From the NCBI GenBank assembly GCA_910575815.1, contig CAJTFN010000018.1:1-64000 (forward strand): a DNA stretch of 64,000 nt, read 5' to 3'. Made by a program: the position numbers and the translations under genes. The notes under the pieces are model-generated. The model did not search any database. It worked only from the letters and a program-made list of their open reading frames with translations, and was not told the DNA's origin. This DNA comes from Oscillospiraceae bacterium (GTDB taxonomy: Bacteria; Bacillota; Clostridia; Oscillospirales; Oscillospiraceae). This document shows positions 8,420 through 16,774 of the stretch, piece after piece; the first letter of the stretch is position 1; each line of letters opens with the position of its first letter.

Positions 8420-8428
8420 ATTCTAGCA
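8420..8428 (-). promoter_or_regulatory. Sigma-A-like extended -10 of the sigma factor gene
   Basis: Minus strand reads TGCTAGAAT, an extended -10. No good -35 is seen. Two CCATGG sites flanking CACGTG lie just upstream (8433-8454) and could be an operator. Confidence 0.45.
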
Positions 8429-8454
8429 AGGACCATGGCACGTGCGGCCCATGG

Positions 8455-8791
8455 ATTCGTCCGCCAGAAGCAGGTGCGGACATTGAGTGGAGAAATGTAT
8501 GAGGGCCATATTGGTGGGATGGCGGGAGGCCTACCTTTGCAGCCGGGGCTATTGGCTACATTTCGGCGGGCACCGCTCTGTTGACCGCCCGGTTCCTTGT
8601 TGATAGTGCTATTCTAACGCATTAGGGCTTGTCCGTCTATTGGCAAAAATCAATAAATCTAGCTCTGAAAATCGTACAAGTGTTCCATAATTTTGTAAGA
8701 TATTGCAATGTGATTCTGGCGAGGCTGGAAACGCCTGGGCAACAATGGTATGAAAGTAAAAATACTTTACATACATAAGTGTGGTAAAAAG
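8455..8791. other. Intergenic stretch without a supported gene
   Basis: An open frame on the minus strand (8609-8803) has no ribosome binding site and runs into a terminator, so I do not call it. A TTGGCAAAAATC block like the dispersed module occurs near 8639-8650. No element-type promoter was found here. Confidence 0.5.
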
Positions 8792-8816
8792 CACGCCCAC
8801 CAAAACGGTGAGCGTG
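8792..8816 (-). terminator. Terminator of the VWA protein gene
   Basis: CACGCCCACC and CGGTGAGCGTG form a stem around AAAA, followed by five T on the minus strand (GCTTTTTACC). Confidence 0.88.
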
Positions 8817-8827
8817 TTTTTTGCGGA

Positions 8828-10993
8828 TTAAGACTTCTTTACAAGGGTTGCAAAGAGCTTGTAAAACTCATCGCACACGTCGATGGGATTGCAAGAGATG
8901 AAGCTCTCATACATATATGAGAAATCTCCCGCGCTCTGGGCGCGGAACTTGGCATCCCCGAACATGATGGGGATTACCCGGATGCCCTTCCGCCGGGCCT
9001 CCTTCACAGCGTTCCTTACATCTTCAATGCCAGCCCTCGCGCCGCCATTGTAGTCGGAGGGGAGGCCATCGGAGAGGATGATAAGAACCTTCATCGACTC
9101 CCGGCGCTTCTCCAGTTCCTTCGTAGCCACGCGGATGCTGTATCCGTCCTTGTTACCGCAGCCGATTCCCACGTTGTTGATGGAATTATACAGCCGCGTT
9201 CCGTTGGTTTTCTCGTCAAACTGTTTCAATGTGGCGTGCCGGATTCTGTTGAGGGACACATCAAACAGGCTGATTTTCAGGGCAGCCAGGTTCCGGAGGG
9301 CATACTCGATAATCGCGGCGGCGAACCGGGAGAGCGTAGACTTGGAGAAGGCAAAGCGCCCGCCATACATTATACCCCCAATTCTTCCCATCGACCCGGA
9401 GTTGTCCAACAGGAGATAGGCAGCCATGTCAGCCTTGATGGGCCTCCCTTTCTTATAAAAGAGATGGGGGTCCCTGAGCCTGGCCTTGTAGAGGCAGCGG
9501 GTGTCCAAGACGCCAGTCCGGGTCCCGCGCCGCTCGGAGTGCTTCTGCTGGAGAATCTTCATGATATCCTTCTCCAGCCGTTTGGCCTGGGCCAGGAGTT
9601 CCGGCGGCAGAGGCGTTGTGGGGACACAGGGGAAAGATTCTTCAAAAAGCCGCTGGCGCTCTCCCTCATACATATCCTCGACCGCCTTCATAGGCCGTTG
9701 GCTGGCGGAGGGCTTGAGAGATTCCTTATCGAACTTCATGTCGTCTAAGACGCCCTGCCGAAGTTGAGACAGTTCCTCCGGGGAAACGGTCAAGGGCAGG
9801 TAACCCTCGGAGCCCGTCTCGGAGAAATCATCAGTCCAATCTTCGCCCCGGTCCGTCAGGAGTCGCTCTGGCGGCTGGTTGCCACTTTTGCCGCTCCTGC
9901 TCTTGCCATCCTTGTTGCCCTTGGGGTCTCTCCCACTGCTCCCATCGTCATTCTCGCCATCCTTGCTGCTGGGCTTGGAGCCCTTTTTGTCACCTTTGCC
10001 GGGCTTACCTCCATCCTTGCCAGGCTCGGAACCGCCCTCGTCCGGGGCACCTCCACCCTCACCGGACTTGGAATCAGTTCCCTCTCCATCACCAGAGCTA
10101 TCCTTATTTTTGCCAGGGTCAGAACCCATGCTGGAGCTGCCGGAGGAGGGGCTGGGGTTGAATTCATGCTCGTTGTTGGACGTGAATTCGTCGCCGTCAG
10201 GCGCCATGCTGCCAGCTGCTTCCTGGGCCTCCTTGTTCTTGAGGAGTTCCAGAAGGTAGTCGGATGCCTGCCAGAGGAGTTTCCGACAAAGGTCAGCACA
10301 GTCCTTGGCGGTCACCGCGACCACGGCGGCGTCAATGTAGCCCTGAATAGCGCGGAACTCCTTCTCCAGACGGGAGCCCTTGTAGACCGCCGCGTTGGGC
10401 AGGTGCCGCCCGGTCTTGGTGTACGACAGGATTTCATTATGGAAATCCGCATACTCCTGACCCGGGGTGTCCGCAGTTTTCTCAACAGCGGCGCTTGCGC
10501 GAATCGCGCTGTTGAGCATCAGCAGAGGAATCCGATAACCGGGCAGCTTATGAACGATAATGTTCTCAATTCTCCCGTCCTCCAGGATGTTCAGCATTGT
10601 CTTGGCAACGTCCATGGCTGTCTTTTCGGGTAGGCCACGGGGCACCATGTAATCCGCGAAATCTTTCTTGATGGCCTTCATTTCCTCAAAACTGGAAGAG
10701 TTGATGTGCTGGACTTCGTGAGCCTCCAGCGCCTTGAAAATGGTTGCCCAGTCCAAGACCCCGTAGGAAAGGTCGAAGAACATATCGGGAAGACCCAAGG
10801 TGATAGATTTCCCATCGGTACGAGATGAATCGCCGCCCACGTACAACGAGATGCCGTCGGAGGGCAGGTCCGTCAAAAACCCGATGAGCCGTTGCAGAAT
10901 GGTGACGATGCCACCAGACACGAACTCCTGATATTCCTTTCCCCGCGCATCTCTGAGAAGCTTCAGGCGCAGGGCCTCTTCTTTTTGAGACAT
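8828..10993 (-). CDS. VWA-domain protein with HExxH-like motif (CobT-like)
   Basis: The product has 721 residues. The ATG at 10993 lies 6 nt after GAGGAGGT; an earlier ATG sits too close to that site. Near residue 88, AHEVQHINS contains an HExxH motif, as in metal-dependent peptidases and CobT-like proteins. Residues from about 280 to 390 are a low-complexity Gly/Ser/Lys/Asp linker. The last 190 residues are a von Willebrand A domain with an intact MIDAS (LLLDNSGSMG, later a Thr in NGTRLYNS and LSDGLPSD). Such proteins work with a MoxR/CobS-type AAA ATPase, here the gene immediately upstream. The gene is third in an operon with 12699-13751 and 11062-12693. The family role is metal insertion or remodelling of a protein complex; the target here is unknown. 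Confidence 0.85.
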   Translation of the reverse strand: MSQKEEALRLKLLRDARGKEYQEFVSGGIVTILQRLIGFLTDLPSDGISLYVGGDSSRTDGKSITLGLPDMFFDLSYGVLDWATIFKALEAHEVQHINSSSFEEMKAIKKDFADYMVPRGLPEKTAMDVAKTMLNILEDGRIENIIVHKLPGYRIPLLMLNSAIRASAAVEKTADTPGQEYADFHNEILSYTKTGRHLPNAAVYKGSRLEKEFRAIQGYIDAAVVAVTAKDCADLCRKLLWQASDYLLELLKNKEAQEAAGSMAPDGDEFTSNNEHEFNPSPSSGSSSMGSDPGKNKDSSGDGEGTDSKSGEGGGAPDEGGSEPGKDGGKPGKGDKKGSKPSSKDGENDDGSSGRDPKGNKDGKSRSGKSGNQPPERLLTDRGEDWTDDFSETGSEGYLPLTVSPEELSQLRQGVLDDMKFDKESLKPSASQRPMKAVEDMYEGERQRLFEESFPCVPTTPLPPELLAQAKRLEKDIMKILQQKHSERRGTRTGVLDTRCLYKARLRDPHLFYKKGRPIKADMAAYLLLDNSGSMGRIGGIMYGGRFAFSKSTLSRFAAAIIEYALRNLAALKISLFDVSLNRIRHATLKQFDEKTNGTRLYNSINNVGIGCGNKDGYSIRVATKELEKRRESMKVLIILSDGLPSDYNGGARAGIEDVRNAVKEARRKGIRVIPIMFGDAKFRAQSAGDFSYMYESFISCNPIDVCDEFYKLFATLVKKS

Positions 10994-11061
10994 TTGCATA
11001 CCTCCTCGTATAAACACGGGGAGGAAGGACATGCCCTCCCCCCCCCTCGCTTGATTTAGTT

Positions 11062-12693
11062 TCAGGCCGGGCAGACCGCGTTGATGAAGTTGCGGATAAC
11101 CTCGCGCTCTTCCTTGTCACCGGGGCGGCCAGCGATGTTGTCAAGCAGCGTCTGCCGGAGAGACAGATACTCCATGGACTCAATCGCGTCGATGTAGCCG
11201 CGGGTGGTGATGGCGCTGGACGAGCAGCGGCCAGACTTCACAGCGTCCAAAATTTTCTGATACACTGTCCCGCAGGTTGTCAAAACGGCCTCGTCCGCGT
11301 CAGGGAACAAGTCCTTGAGCAGAGCCTTGATGTTAGCCTGCTGGTCCAGGAACAGCGGAACAAACCGGTCCGCCGTAGCGTCGTTCAGCTCTCCTGTGCC
11401 AACGTACTCCTCGTTCATGGTGGCCCAGATATGAGACCGGGGATGGACCCTGACCAGGCCGTAGCCAGGAACCTCAACGCTCTTGGCGTCGTCGGCCAGG
11501 GAGTGGAGGATAAGGGCGACCTCGGGTTTCACCGCATTGACCTCATCCAGAACCACATCGCCGCCGTCCTGGAGAGACTTGATGAACGCGCTCAGCTCGA
11601 ACGACGTTCCCTTCTCATCCAGTGTGGTGGCGCCCATCAGGTCAAGCTTATCCATGTCCGCATTGCCTTGAATACGGCAAAGCGGCTGATAGAGGGCCCA
11701 GCAGACGGAGGAAATCAAGGTGTTCTTTCCAGTGCCCTTCTCGCCCACCAGGCGGATATTCTTGCCCTTGAGGTAATAGCCAAAGGCCCGGGATAGCGTG
11801 GAATCTCCCCCCGCCTGGAAGTAGAGCCGCTTAGGGCGCTCCACAGACTTCCCTTCGTCCAGGGGACGCAGAGCGTGGAGAATGCCACGGATAATCTTAT
11901 CCGGAACATTCTGACTCAGCAGGTAGGTGACCCGTTCCTTCACATCCCGAACCTGCATGACGCAAGCCTGGACAACCTCGTCCATGGCGTCGTTATACTG
12001 CTCCAAAGATGCGGTGTCCAGTTTGACCGACACCGTGTACTTGCGCTGACTGCTGGCAGAAACCGGAGTCAGTGGCAGGGACGGCACGGCCTGGAGCGCA
12101 ATTATCAGCGCGTCCGGCGGGTTATCAACCTGGCCGGCAGACGCGGGAGACGTGTTCCCTAAAGAGTCGCGCCGGTAGACATAGGCGCACATGGACCCAT
12201 CCAGGCCGGACTGAACTGCCTTGAGCACCAGGTCCCCCTCCTTGTAGGAAGCGAAGTTCTTAATGACCATCGCCTTCTCGGAGTGGTAGGTGTTCTGCCC
12301 GATGATATCCAGCGTCAGGACGTTCTCGGGACCGTCCTCCCCGGCTTCCCAGACGGGGAGGAAGTACAACTCGGCGACCCAGCACGTCTGCGTGATGCTT
12401 TCGTTCTTGGTTTCGCGGTTATACGAGGAAATCAGCCGGGCGTTGATGCCGGCAACCTTCGGCCGTGCAAGGAAGCTGGAGACCGTTGTGGCGCCAGTGC
12501 ATCCCTCGGGAACGGTGGCGGCGCTGTTGGCAACATAGCCAATGAACACCTCCCCCAGCATTGCCTTGACCGCATTAGGGTCTTTGGTGTTGCTGGGCTC
12601 CCGCTCCAGGGACACGATGGTCCCCGGGGCGAGATTCTCGGAGTTCTTGTCGTTGATACTCGTAACAATAGACACTCTCATGGTTCCTCTCAT
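11062..12693 (-). CDS. HIRAN-like domain fused to a MoxR/CobS-type AAA ATPase
   Basis: The product has 543 residues. The ATG at 12693 is 10 nt after GGGAG; another in-frame ATG lies at 12681. Residues about 15-60 (GTIVSLEREPSNTKDPNAV, then IGYVAN) look like a HIRAN domain, a module that binds single-stranded DNA ends. The C-terminal half is an AAA+ ATPase: Walker A LVGEKGTGKNT, Walker B DVVLDEVN, sensor 1 WATMNEEY and an arginine-finger-like ATADRF. It starts six bases after the upstream stop. The partner VWA protein follows. MoxR-VWA pairs act as chaperone-like remodellers. A HIRAN domain on a MoxR ATPase suggests a DNA-linked target such as stalled replication or transferred single strands; this is inference. 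Confidence 0.82.
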   Translation of the reverse strand: MRGTMRVSIVTSINDKNSENLAPGTIVSLEREPSNTKDPNAVKAMLGEVFIGYVANSAATVPEGCTGATTVSSFLARPKVAGINARLISSYNRETKNESITQTCWVAELYFLPVWEAGEDGPENVLTLDIIGQNTYHSEKAMVIKNFASYKEGDLVLKAVQSGLDGSMCAYVYRRDSLGNTSPASAGQVDNPPDALIIALQAVPSLPLTPVSASSQRKYTVSVKLDTASLEQYNDAMDEVVQACVMQVRDVKERVTYLLSQNVPDKIIRGILHALRPLDEGKSVERPKRLYFQAGGDSTLSRAFGYYLKGKNIRLVGEKGTGKNTLISSVCWALYQPLCRIQGNADMDKLDLMGATTLDEKGTSFELSAFIKSLQDGGDVVLDEVNAVKPEVALILHSLADDAKSVEVPGYGLVRVHPRSHIWATMNEEYVGTGELNDATADRFVPLFLDQQANIKALLKDLFPDADEAVLTTCGTVYQKILDAVKSGRCSSSAITTRGYIDAIESMEYLSLRQTLLDNIAGRPGDKEEREVIRNFINAVCPA

Positions 12694-12698
12694 GATTC

Positions 12699-13751
12699 TT
12701 ACGCTCCCTTCTTTTCCTCGAACATTTTCCGTGCCTCCAGCATGTCGGTCAGCTGCTCTTCGGTGTAGCAGCACTTGGACATGTCCAGGCTGATGCCGGT
12801 GGTCCGGGCGTACTGGACGGTATCCAAGAGGCAGTCCTCAACGCAGTCGGCGACGTCGGCGTCGTTCAGGTCGCCAACGTTCTCCAGCCGGGAGGCCAGA
12901 GACTCCAGCATGGGGTTCGCAAACACGTTGATTTTCTTTGCCCGGACCGCGATGCGGCTTAAGGCATTGGTACTGCGGCCATGGATTTTGCCTACATTGG
13001 TGTAGGTTGTCATAATGCTGCAGCACAGAGAGAAAATCTCGCCGATTCCCATCTCAATTCCCTTGATGGCGTTTGCCACCACATCGTCCTTCCAGGTGGC
13101 GTTCAGCGCGTCCTGGAGGTCGGGGGCCAAGCCTTCGGTCGTGACGCCGGTTGTGGGGAAAGCCCGGACTTCCAGCGTCAAGTCGGCGTAAGCGCGGTAA
13201 TCGCTCTCAGAGGGAATTGCGGACAGGATGCTGGCAATCAGCTTTTCCCGGTCGCGCTTAAGCATCTTTTTCCTGCACCGGGCCTCCACCATCTCGCGGA
13301 CACCCTTCTTGAAGTCCTCCGTGATGGCGGACCATCCCTGGGCTACCTCCTCCACGGCGTCGAAATACTGCTTCCGCACCTCCTCGAAATCTGCGCGCAG
13401 TTCATCGTAGGACGCCAGCGGGACGTAGTTCCCGTTGACAGACGCCTTCTCCACCAAAGAGCGGGCCCTGCCCTCCAGGCTGGAGAGAAGAGTCTCCTTA
13501 TCTTTGGGAATCATCGTCAGGCGCCCCATGTTGATGTGCTCCGCAAAGAACTCCTGGGAGTCATCCTTCCACTTCTCGGGGTGGATGCCCAGCAGCTTGG
13601 GCGGCAGTCCGATGTGACCGCGCTTACGGCTGCAATGGACGTTGACCAGGACGCCGTTCTCCGCGGTGTACCGGGCCAGGGCGCGGGCGTTCAGCTCGAT
13701 GCCCTTGCCGGACAGACCCTCCAGCAGCCGCTTCTCATTGAGTTTGCACAT
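12699..13751 (-). CDS. DUF3150-like helical protein of the AAA/VWA module
   Basis: The product has 350 residues; the ATG at 13751 follows AAAAAGGAG by 7 nt. The sequence is largely alpha-helical and charged, with no signal peptide or membrane segment. Its length and its position ahead of a MoxR-type ATPase and a VWA protein fit the DUF3150 proteins of phage and plasmid three-gene modules. I assign it by context and overall look rather than a diagnostic motif. It is first in the operon, behind the near-perfect element promoter at 13798-13827. Confidence 0.55.
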   Translation of the reverse strand: MCKLNEKRLLEGLSGKGIELNARALARYTAENGVLVNVHCSRKRGHIGLPPKLLGIHPEKWKDDSQEFFAEHINMGRLTMIPKDKETLLSSLEGRARSLVEKASVNGNYVPLASYDELRADFEEVRKQYFDAVEEVAQGWSAITEDFKKGVREMVEARCRKKMLKRDREKLIASILSAIPSESDYRAYADLTLEVRAFPTTGVTTEGLAPDLQDALNATWKDDVVANAIKGIEMGIGEIFSLCCSIMTTYTNVGKIHGRSTNALSRIAVRAKKINVFANPMLESLASRLENVGDLNDADVADCVEDCLLDTVQYARTTGISLDMSKCCYTEEQLTDMLEARKMFEEKKGA

Positions 13752-13797
13752 AGTCATTCTCCTTTTTGATAAAATTCTCCTTAGATGGTTTGTCGAG

Positions 13798-13827
13798 ATG
13801 GTATGCAAATGCGGAAAAACATATTCC
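13798..13827 (-). promoter_or_regulatory. Element-type promoter of the DUF3150/AAA/VWA operon
   Basis: Minus strand reads GGAAT, 16 nt, GCATACCAT, a near-perfect match. Confidence 0.75.
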
Positions 13828-13847
13828 CGACGGAGAGGGGGACCTGA

Positions 13848-14145
13848 TTTGACAAAAGAGAATGGGCTGTGGGTTCGGGTTGGACTGCGTGAGGCCCGAC
13901 GCGGCCAGGAAAATTGCCGGGCGGGGTCTCACTCGTTATAAAAACCGGGTGGTTTTTATAACGGCGGACTCTCCTGTGTTATAACGAATTCTCAAACTGC
14001 TTGGAAATGGGAATTTGCGTGGCATGTTATGCTGCGGGCCCCCTATGCTGACGGCCCTGCAAGAGGCGGGGCGGATTCTACCTGGCTATGACGGGCCACG
14101 GGCGGCCATCACGAATCCACGGCCATCTTCTTTTGACAAATCAAA
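13848..14145. repeat. Dispersed intergenic module, widely spaced inverted pair
   Basis: TTTGACAAAAG (13848-13858) with GGCCCGACGCGG (13893-13904) is mirrored by CTATGACGGGCC (14086-14097) with CTTCTTTTGACAAATCAAAA (14126-14145). The roughly 180 bp between the arms hold the palindrome at 13935-13962. Confidence 0.6.
13935..13962. repeat. Perfect 12-bp inverted repeat in a non-coding spacer
   Basis: GTTATAAAAACC and GGTTTTTATAAC flank GGGT. A third GTTATAACGA copy lies at 13979-13988. It is not followed by a T-tract on either strand, so a terminator is unlikely. A protein binding site or a transfer/replication origin component is possible. Confidence 0.7.
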
Positions 14146-14147
14146 AA

Positions 14148-14171
14148 GGGCCCGCTCAAACGAGCAGGCCC
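14148..14171 (-). terminator. Terminator of topB
   Basis: GGGCCTGCTC and GAGCGGGCCC pair around GTTT, followed by TTTTTGATTTG on the minus strand. Confidence 0.9.
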
Positions 14172-14177
14172 TGTGGG

Positions 14178-16589
14178 TTAGTTGTCAAATATGAAGTTAA
14201 GTTTGAGGAGCTTCCCGGACTCCCCATTCTGAATAGTCCCTTTCAGTTTGGCTGTGCCAGATTTGCCAGAGCTCCACACGAATTTCTTCGGAGCGGTCTC
14301 GCCGCCGTGTACCAGGGTTTTTACATCCTCGGCGCTAATGGGGGCGGAACAAATCTCCTTCCCCACCGTCAGTTGGCAGCCGTTGTCGCGATTGGTGCAT
14401 AGATAGTAGTTCTTTGCCAGAAAGACCTTGCCTTCCCGGCAGAGCGGGCAGTCACACAGGCCATCAATAGTTTTCATGTTGTCCTTGCTGTACGGCCCCG
14501 TTTTGGGGTCTGCGTCAGAGAAGGCAGGAGCCACTCTCCCATCCTTGATAGTCAGGGGGATTTTGAAGACCCTTTTATCCTTTGTGGTCAGGGTTTTCTC
14601 CTTGGTTGTTTTCCCCGCAAGCATGGCCTTCATGTCCGCAATCGAAATTGAAGTTCCCATGAAAGACTCTCGGGACACGATGAATGTACAGGGGGTGGGG
14701 TCTTTTTTGTAGTTGACACAGCGGTAATACTTCTTCCCGACGATGACAGGCTTGCCGCAGATGGGGCAGGTGCCAATCGTCTCGGAATCGTAGGCCGACA
14801 AATCAGCTTTTACATTCTGCAGAATGTCTGCGGTTTCTTCCCGGATATAGTCCAGCATCGCCTTCTTGAACTCGGCGTTGTTCCCCTTTTCCTCCAGGGT
14901 CCGCAGCCGCTCCTCCCATTTCGCCGTCAGCGCGGGAGAAGAGATGTCGCGGTCTTTGATGATGTCAATCAGGGACATACCGAAATCTGTTGGGATGAAA
15001 CGGGATTTTTCGATAGTTACCAGCCCTGTGTCCTCCAGCTTCTTGAGAATGCTGGACCGAGTGGCGCCGGTGCCAAGCCCGGCGGTCTCTTTCAGTATGG
15101 CCCGCTGCTCCGCCGCCGAAACGAATTTGCCAGCGTGGGCCATGGCGTCAAGAAGCGTTTCATCCGTATAGCGGTCGGGCGGCTTGGTTTCACCCGTTTT
15201 GATAGCGGGTTTCCCCACATTCACGGTGTCGCCCTTTACCAAGGGCGGCAGGACGACATCCTTGGATTTGTCCTGGTACAGCATAGAGAATCCCTTGTCG
15301 ATGACAACCCGCCCATTTGCCTTGATAGTGACGCCGTTGCTGTTGACAAAGACCGTTGTGGCTGCCGTGGTATAGGGCGGCAGGAAAATCGACAGGAATC
15401 GTTTTGCCACCAGGAGGTACAGTTTCCGCTGGTCATCGCTCAGTTTGCTGGGGTCAAACACAGCGGTTGTGGGGATGATGGCATGGTGGTCCGTCAACTT
15501 GCTGTTATCCACGTACGTCTTCCCCTTTGTCGTGTTTGCGATTGCTGCTGGGGTTGCCAGGGCAAGACCGGCTTTCAGCTCAGGGAACGCCTCCAGGGGC
15601 TTAAGCAGTTTCGGAATTTCCGGCACCAGAGAGGTTGGGATGACTCTGCACTCAGTACGGGGATACGAGATGTACCCGGCCTCATACAGCTCTTGAGCAA
15701 TCGAGTCCGTCTTTGTGCTTCGCCATTTGTAATACTTGCTGGCGTCCTTTTGTAGCTCCAGCGTGGAGTACAGCGTGGGGGCCTTGATGGATTTTTTCTC
15801 AGATTCAACAGCGGCTACGCTGCCAGTCGACCCAAGCTTTTTCATTACCCCTTCCGCATCCTCCTGTTTGGAGAACCGCGGCAGCTTATTTTCCGGTGGC
15901 ACAAGAACAACGCCCGGGAACTTCTCCCCGCCCTTATCCATAACCACAGTGATGCCATAGAATTTCTCTGGTTTGAAGTTCCGGATTTCGTTCTCTCTGT
16001 CAACCACGATTTTTAGGGTGGGAGTCACAACGCGCCCGATGTTGACCTTCTTCCCGGTCTTGAGAGCAACGGCACGGCTGAAATTCATACCGGCCAGCCA
16101 GTCGAATTCCGCCCGGAATTTCGAAGAAGACCGCAGGTTGACCAGTTCCGCCTCTGAGTAGTCGCGAAGCCCATGGAGAGCTTTTCGCAGGTCCGCTTCC
16201 ACTGTGGTGGAGGACCAGAGCCTCTTCACCGGCAGCTTCACCCCGTTGGCTTCATAGAAAGACCAGAAAATGAGCTCGCCTTCCCGACCGGCGTCACAGG
16301 CGTTAACCACAAAATCATAGTGGCCCGCACTGATTTTCTCGATTATTTTGCGAATGGACTCTCCATCGCTGGGCACATATTTGAACGGCTCCGGAATAAT
16401 GGGCAGGTCTTCTGTCTTCCATTTCTTCCAGTCCGGATTATAGTCGGCGGGCTGAGCCAGAGCCATTAGATGCCCATGGAAAGCCGCAAAGTCCAAGTCG
16501 AAGCCAAAACTTGCGGGCGGTTCAGATTTATAGGCCGACTGAATCGCCCGCATTAGGGACGGTTTTTCGGCCAAGACTAAACCCTTCAA
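14178..16589 (-). CDS. topB: DNA topoisomerase III (type IA)
   Basis: The product has 803 residues. I start at TTG 16589, 9 nt after AAAGGAG, since the family begins just before the AEKPS motif (MKGLVLAEKPS). The TOPRIM domain shows AEKPS and DAGREGELIF. The active-site Tyr lies in ISYPRTECR. The C-terminus carries two four-Cys zinc ribbons (CPICGKP...C and CPLCREG...C). The enzyme removes negative supercoils and decatenates single-stranded DNA, and plasmid-encoded versions assist replication and conjugation of the plasmid. The gene is monocistronic, with an element-type promoter at 16638-16667 and a strong terminator. It diverges from the TnpA-like/RecD2 operon. Confidence 0.96.
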   Translation of the reverse strand: MKGLVLAEKPSLMRAIQSAYKSEPPASFGFDLDFAAFHGHLMALAQPADYNPDWKKWKTEDLPIIPEPFKYVPSDGESIRKIIEKISAGHYDFVVNACDAGREGELIFWSFYEANGVKLPVKRLWSSTTVEADLRKALHGLRDYSEAELVNLRSSSKFRAEFDWLAGMNFSRAVALKTGKKVNIGRVVTPTLKIVVDRENEIRNFKPEKFYGITVVMDKGGEKFPGVVLVPPENKLPRFSKQEDAEGVMKKLGSTGSVAAVESEKKSIKAPTLYSTLELQKDASKYYKWRSTKTDSIAQELYEAGYISYPRTECRVIPTSLVPEIPKLLKPLEAFPELKAGLALATPAAIANTTKGKTYVDNSKLTDHHAIIPTTAVFDPSKLSDDQRKLYLLVAKRFLSIFLPPYTTAATTVFVNSNGVTIKANGRVVIDKGFSMLYQDKSKDVVLPPLVKGDTVNVGKPAIKTGETKPPDRYTDETLLDAMAHAGKFVSAAEQRAILKETAGLGTGATRSSILKKLEDTGLVTIEKSRFIPTDFGMSLIDIIKDRDISSPALTAKWEERLRTLEEKGNNAEFKKAMLDYIREETADILQNVKADLSAYDSETIGTCPICGKPVIVGKKYYRCVNYKKDPTPCTFIVSRESFMGTSISIADMKAMLAGKTTKEKTLTTKDKRVFKIPLTIKDGRVAPAFSDADPKTGPYSKDNMKTIDGLCDCPLCREGKVFLAKNYYLCTNRDNGCQLTVGKEICSAPISAEDVKTLVHGGETAPKKFVWSSGKSGTAKLKGTIQNGESGKLLKLNFIFDN

Positions 16590-16637
16590 TGAGATATCTC
16601 CTTTCTTGAGAGCAGAGTACCTAAATTGGTCTGGCAT

Positions 16638-16667
16638 ATAGTATGCAAGTCTCCTAAAAAATATTTC
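16638..16667 (-). promoter_or_regulatory. Element-type promoter of topB
   Basis: Minus strand reads GAAAT, 16 nt, GCATACTAT. Confidence 0.7.
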
Positions 16668-16677
16668 GCGGGGCTGG

Positions 16678-16707
16678 GTGATGGAAATCTCAGCTCCCGC
16701 ATATAAT
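16678..16707 (+). promoter_or_regulatory. Element-type promoter of the TnpA-like/recD2 operon
   Basis: Plus strand reads GTGAT, 16 nt, GCATATAAT. It is divergent from the topB promoter, with 10 bp between the two -35 boxes. Confidence 0.65.
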
Positions 16708-16738
16708 AGTTCAAAATCTAATAGTCGCAAAAATGTGC

Positions 16739-16767
16739 TTGCATGTGTTTTAATTATATGCTATAAT
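16739..16767 (+). promoter_or_regulatory. Sigma-A promoter of the TnpA-like gene
   Basis: TTGCAT, 17 nt, TATAAT with a TGC extended -10. Predicted transcription start falls at or next to the ATG at 16774, so this transcript may be leaderless. Confidence 0.75.
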
Positions 16768-16774
16768 TAAAACA
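16746..16774. repeat. Perfect 13-bp palindrome over the -10 and start of the TnpA-like gene
   Basis: TGTTTTAATTATA and TATAATTAAAACA are separated by TGC. The right arm contains the -10 and ends at the first base of the start codon. This position suggests an operator, or a hairpin recognised by the TnpA-like protein. Confidence 0.8.

Noticed and set aside
8609..8803. 64-codon frame on the minus strand
   Set aside because: It has no ribosome binding site and begins inside the terminator of the VWA gene.
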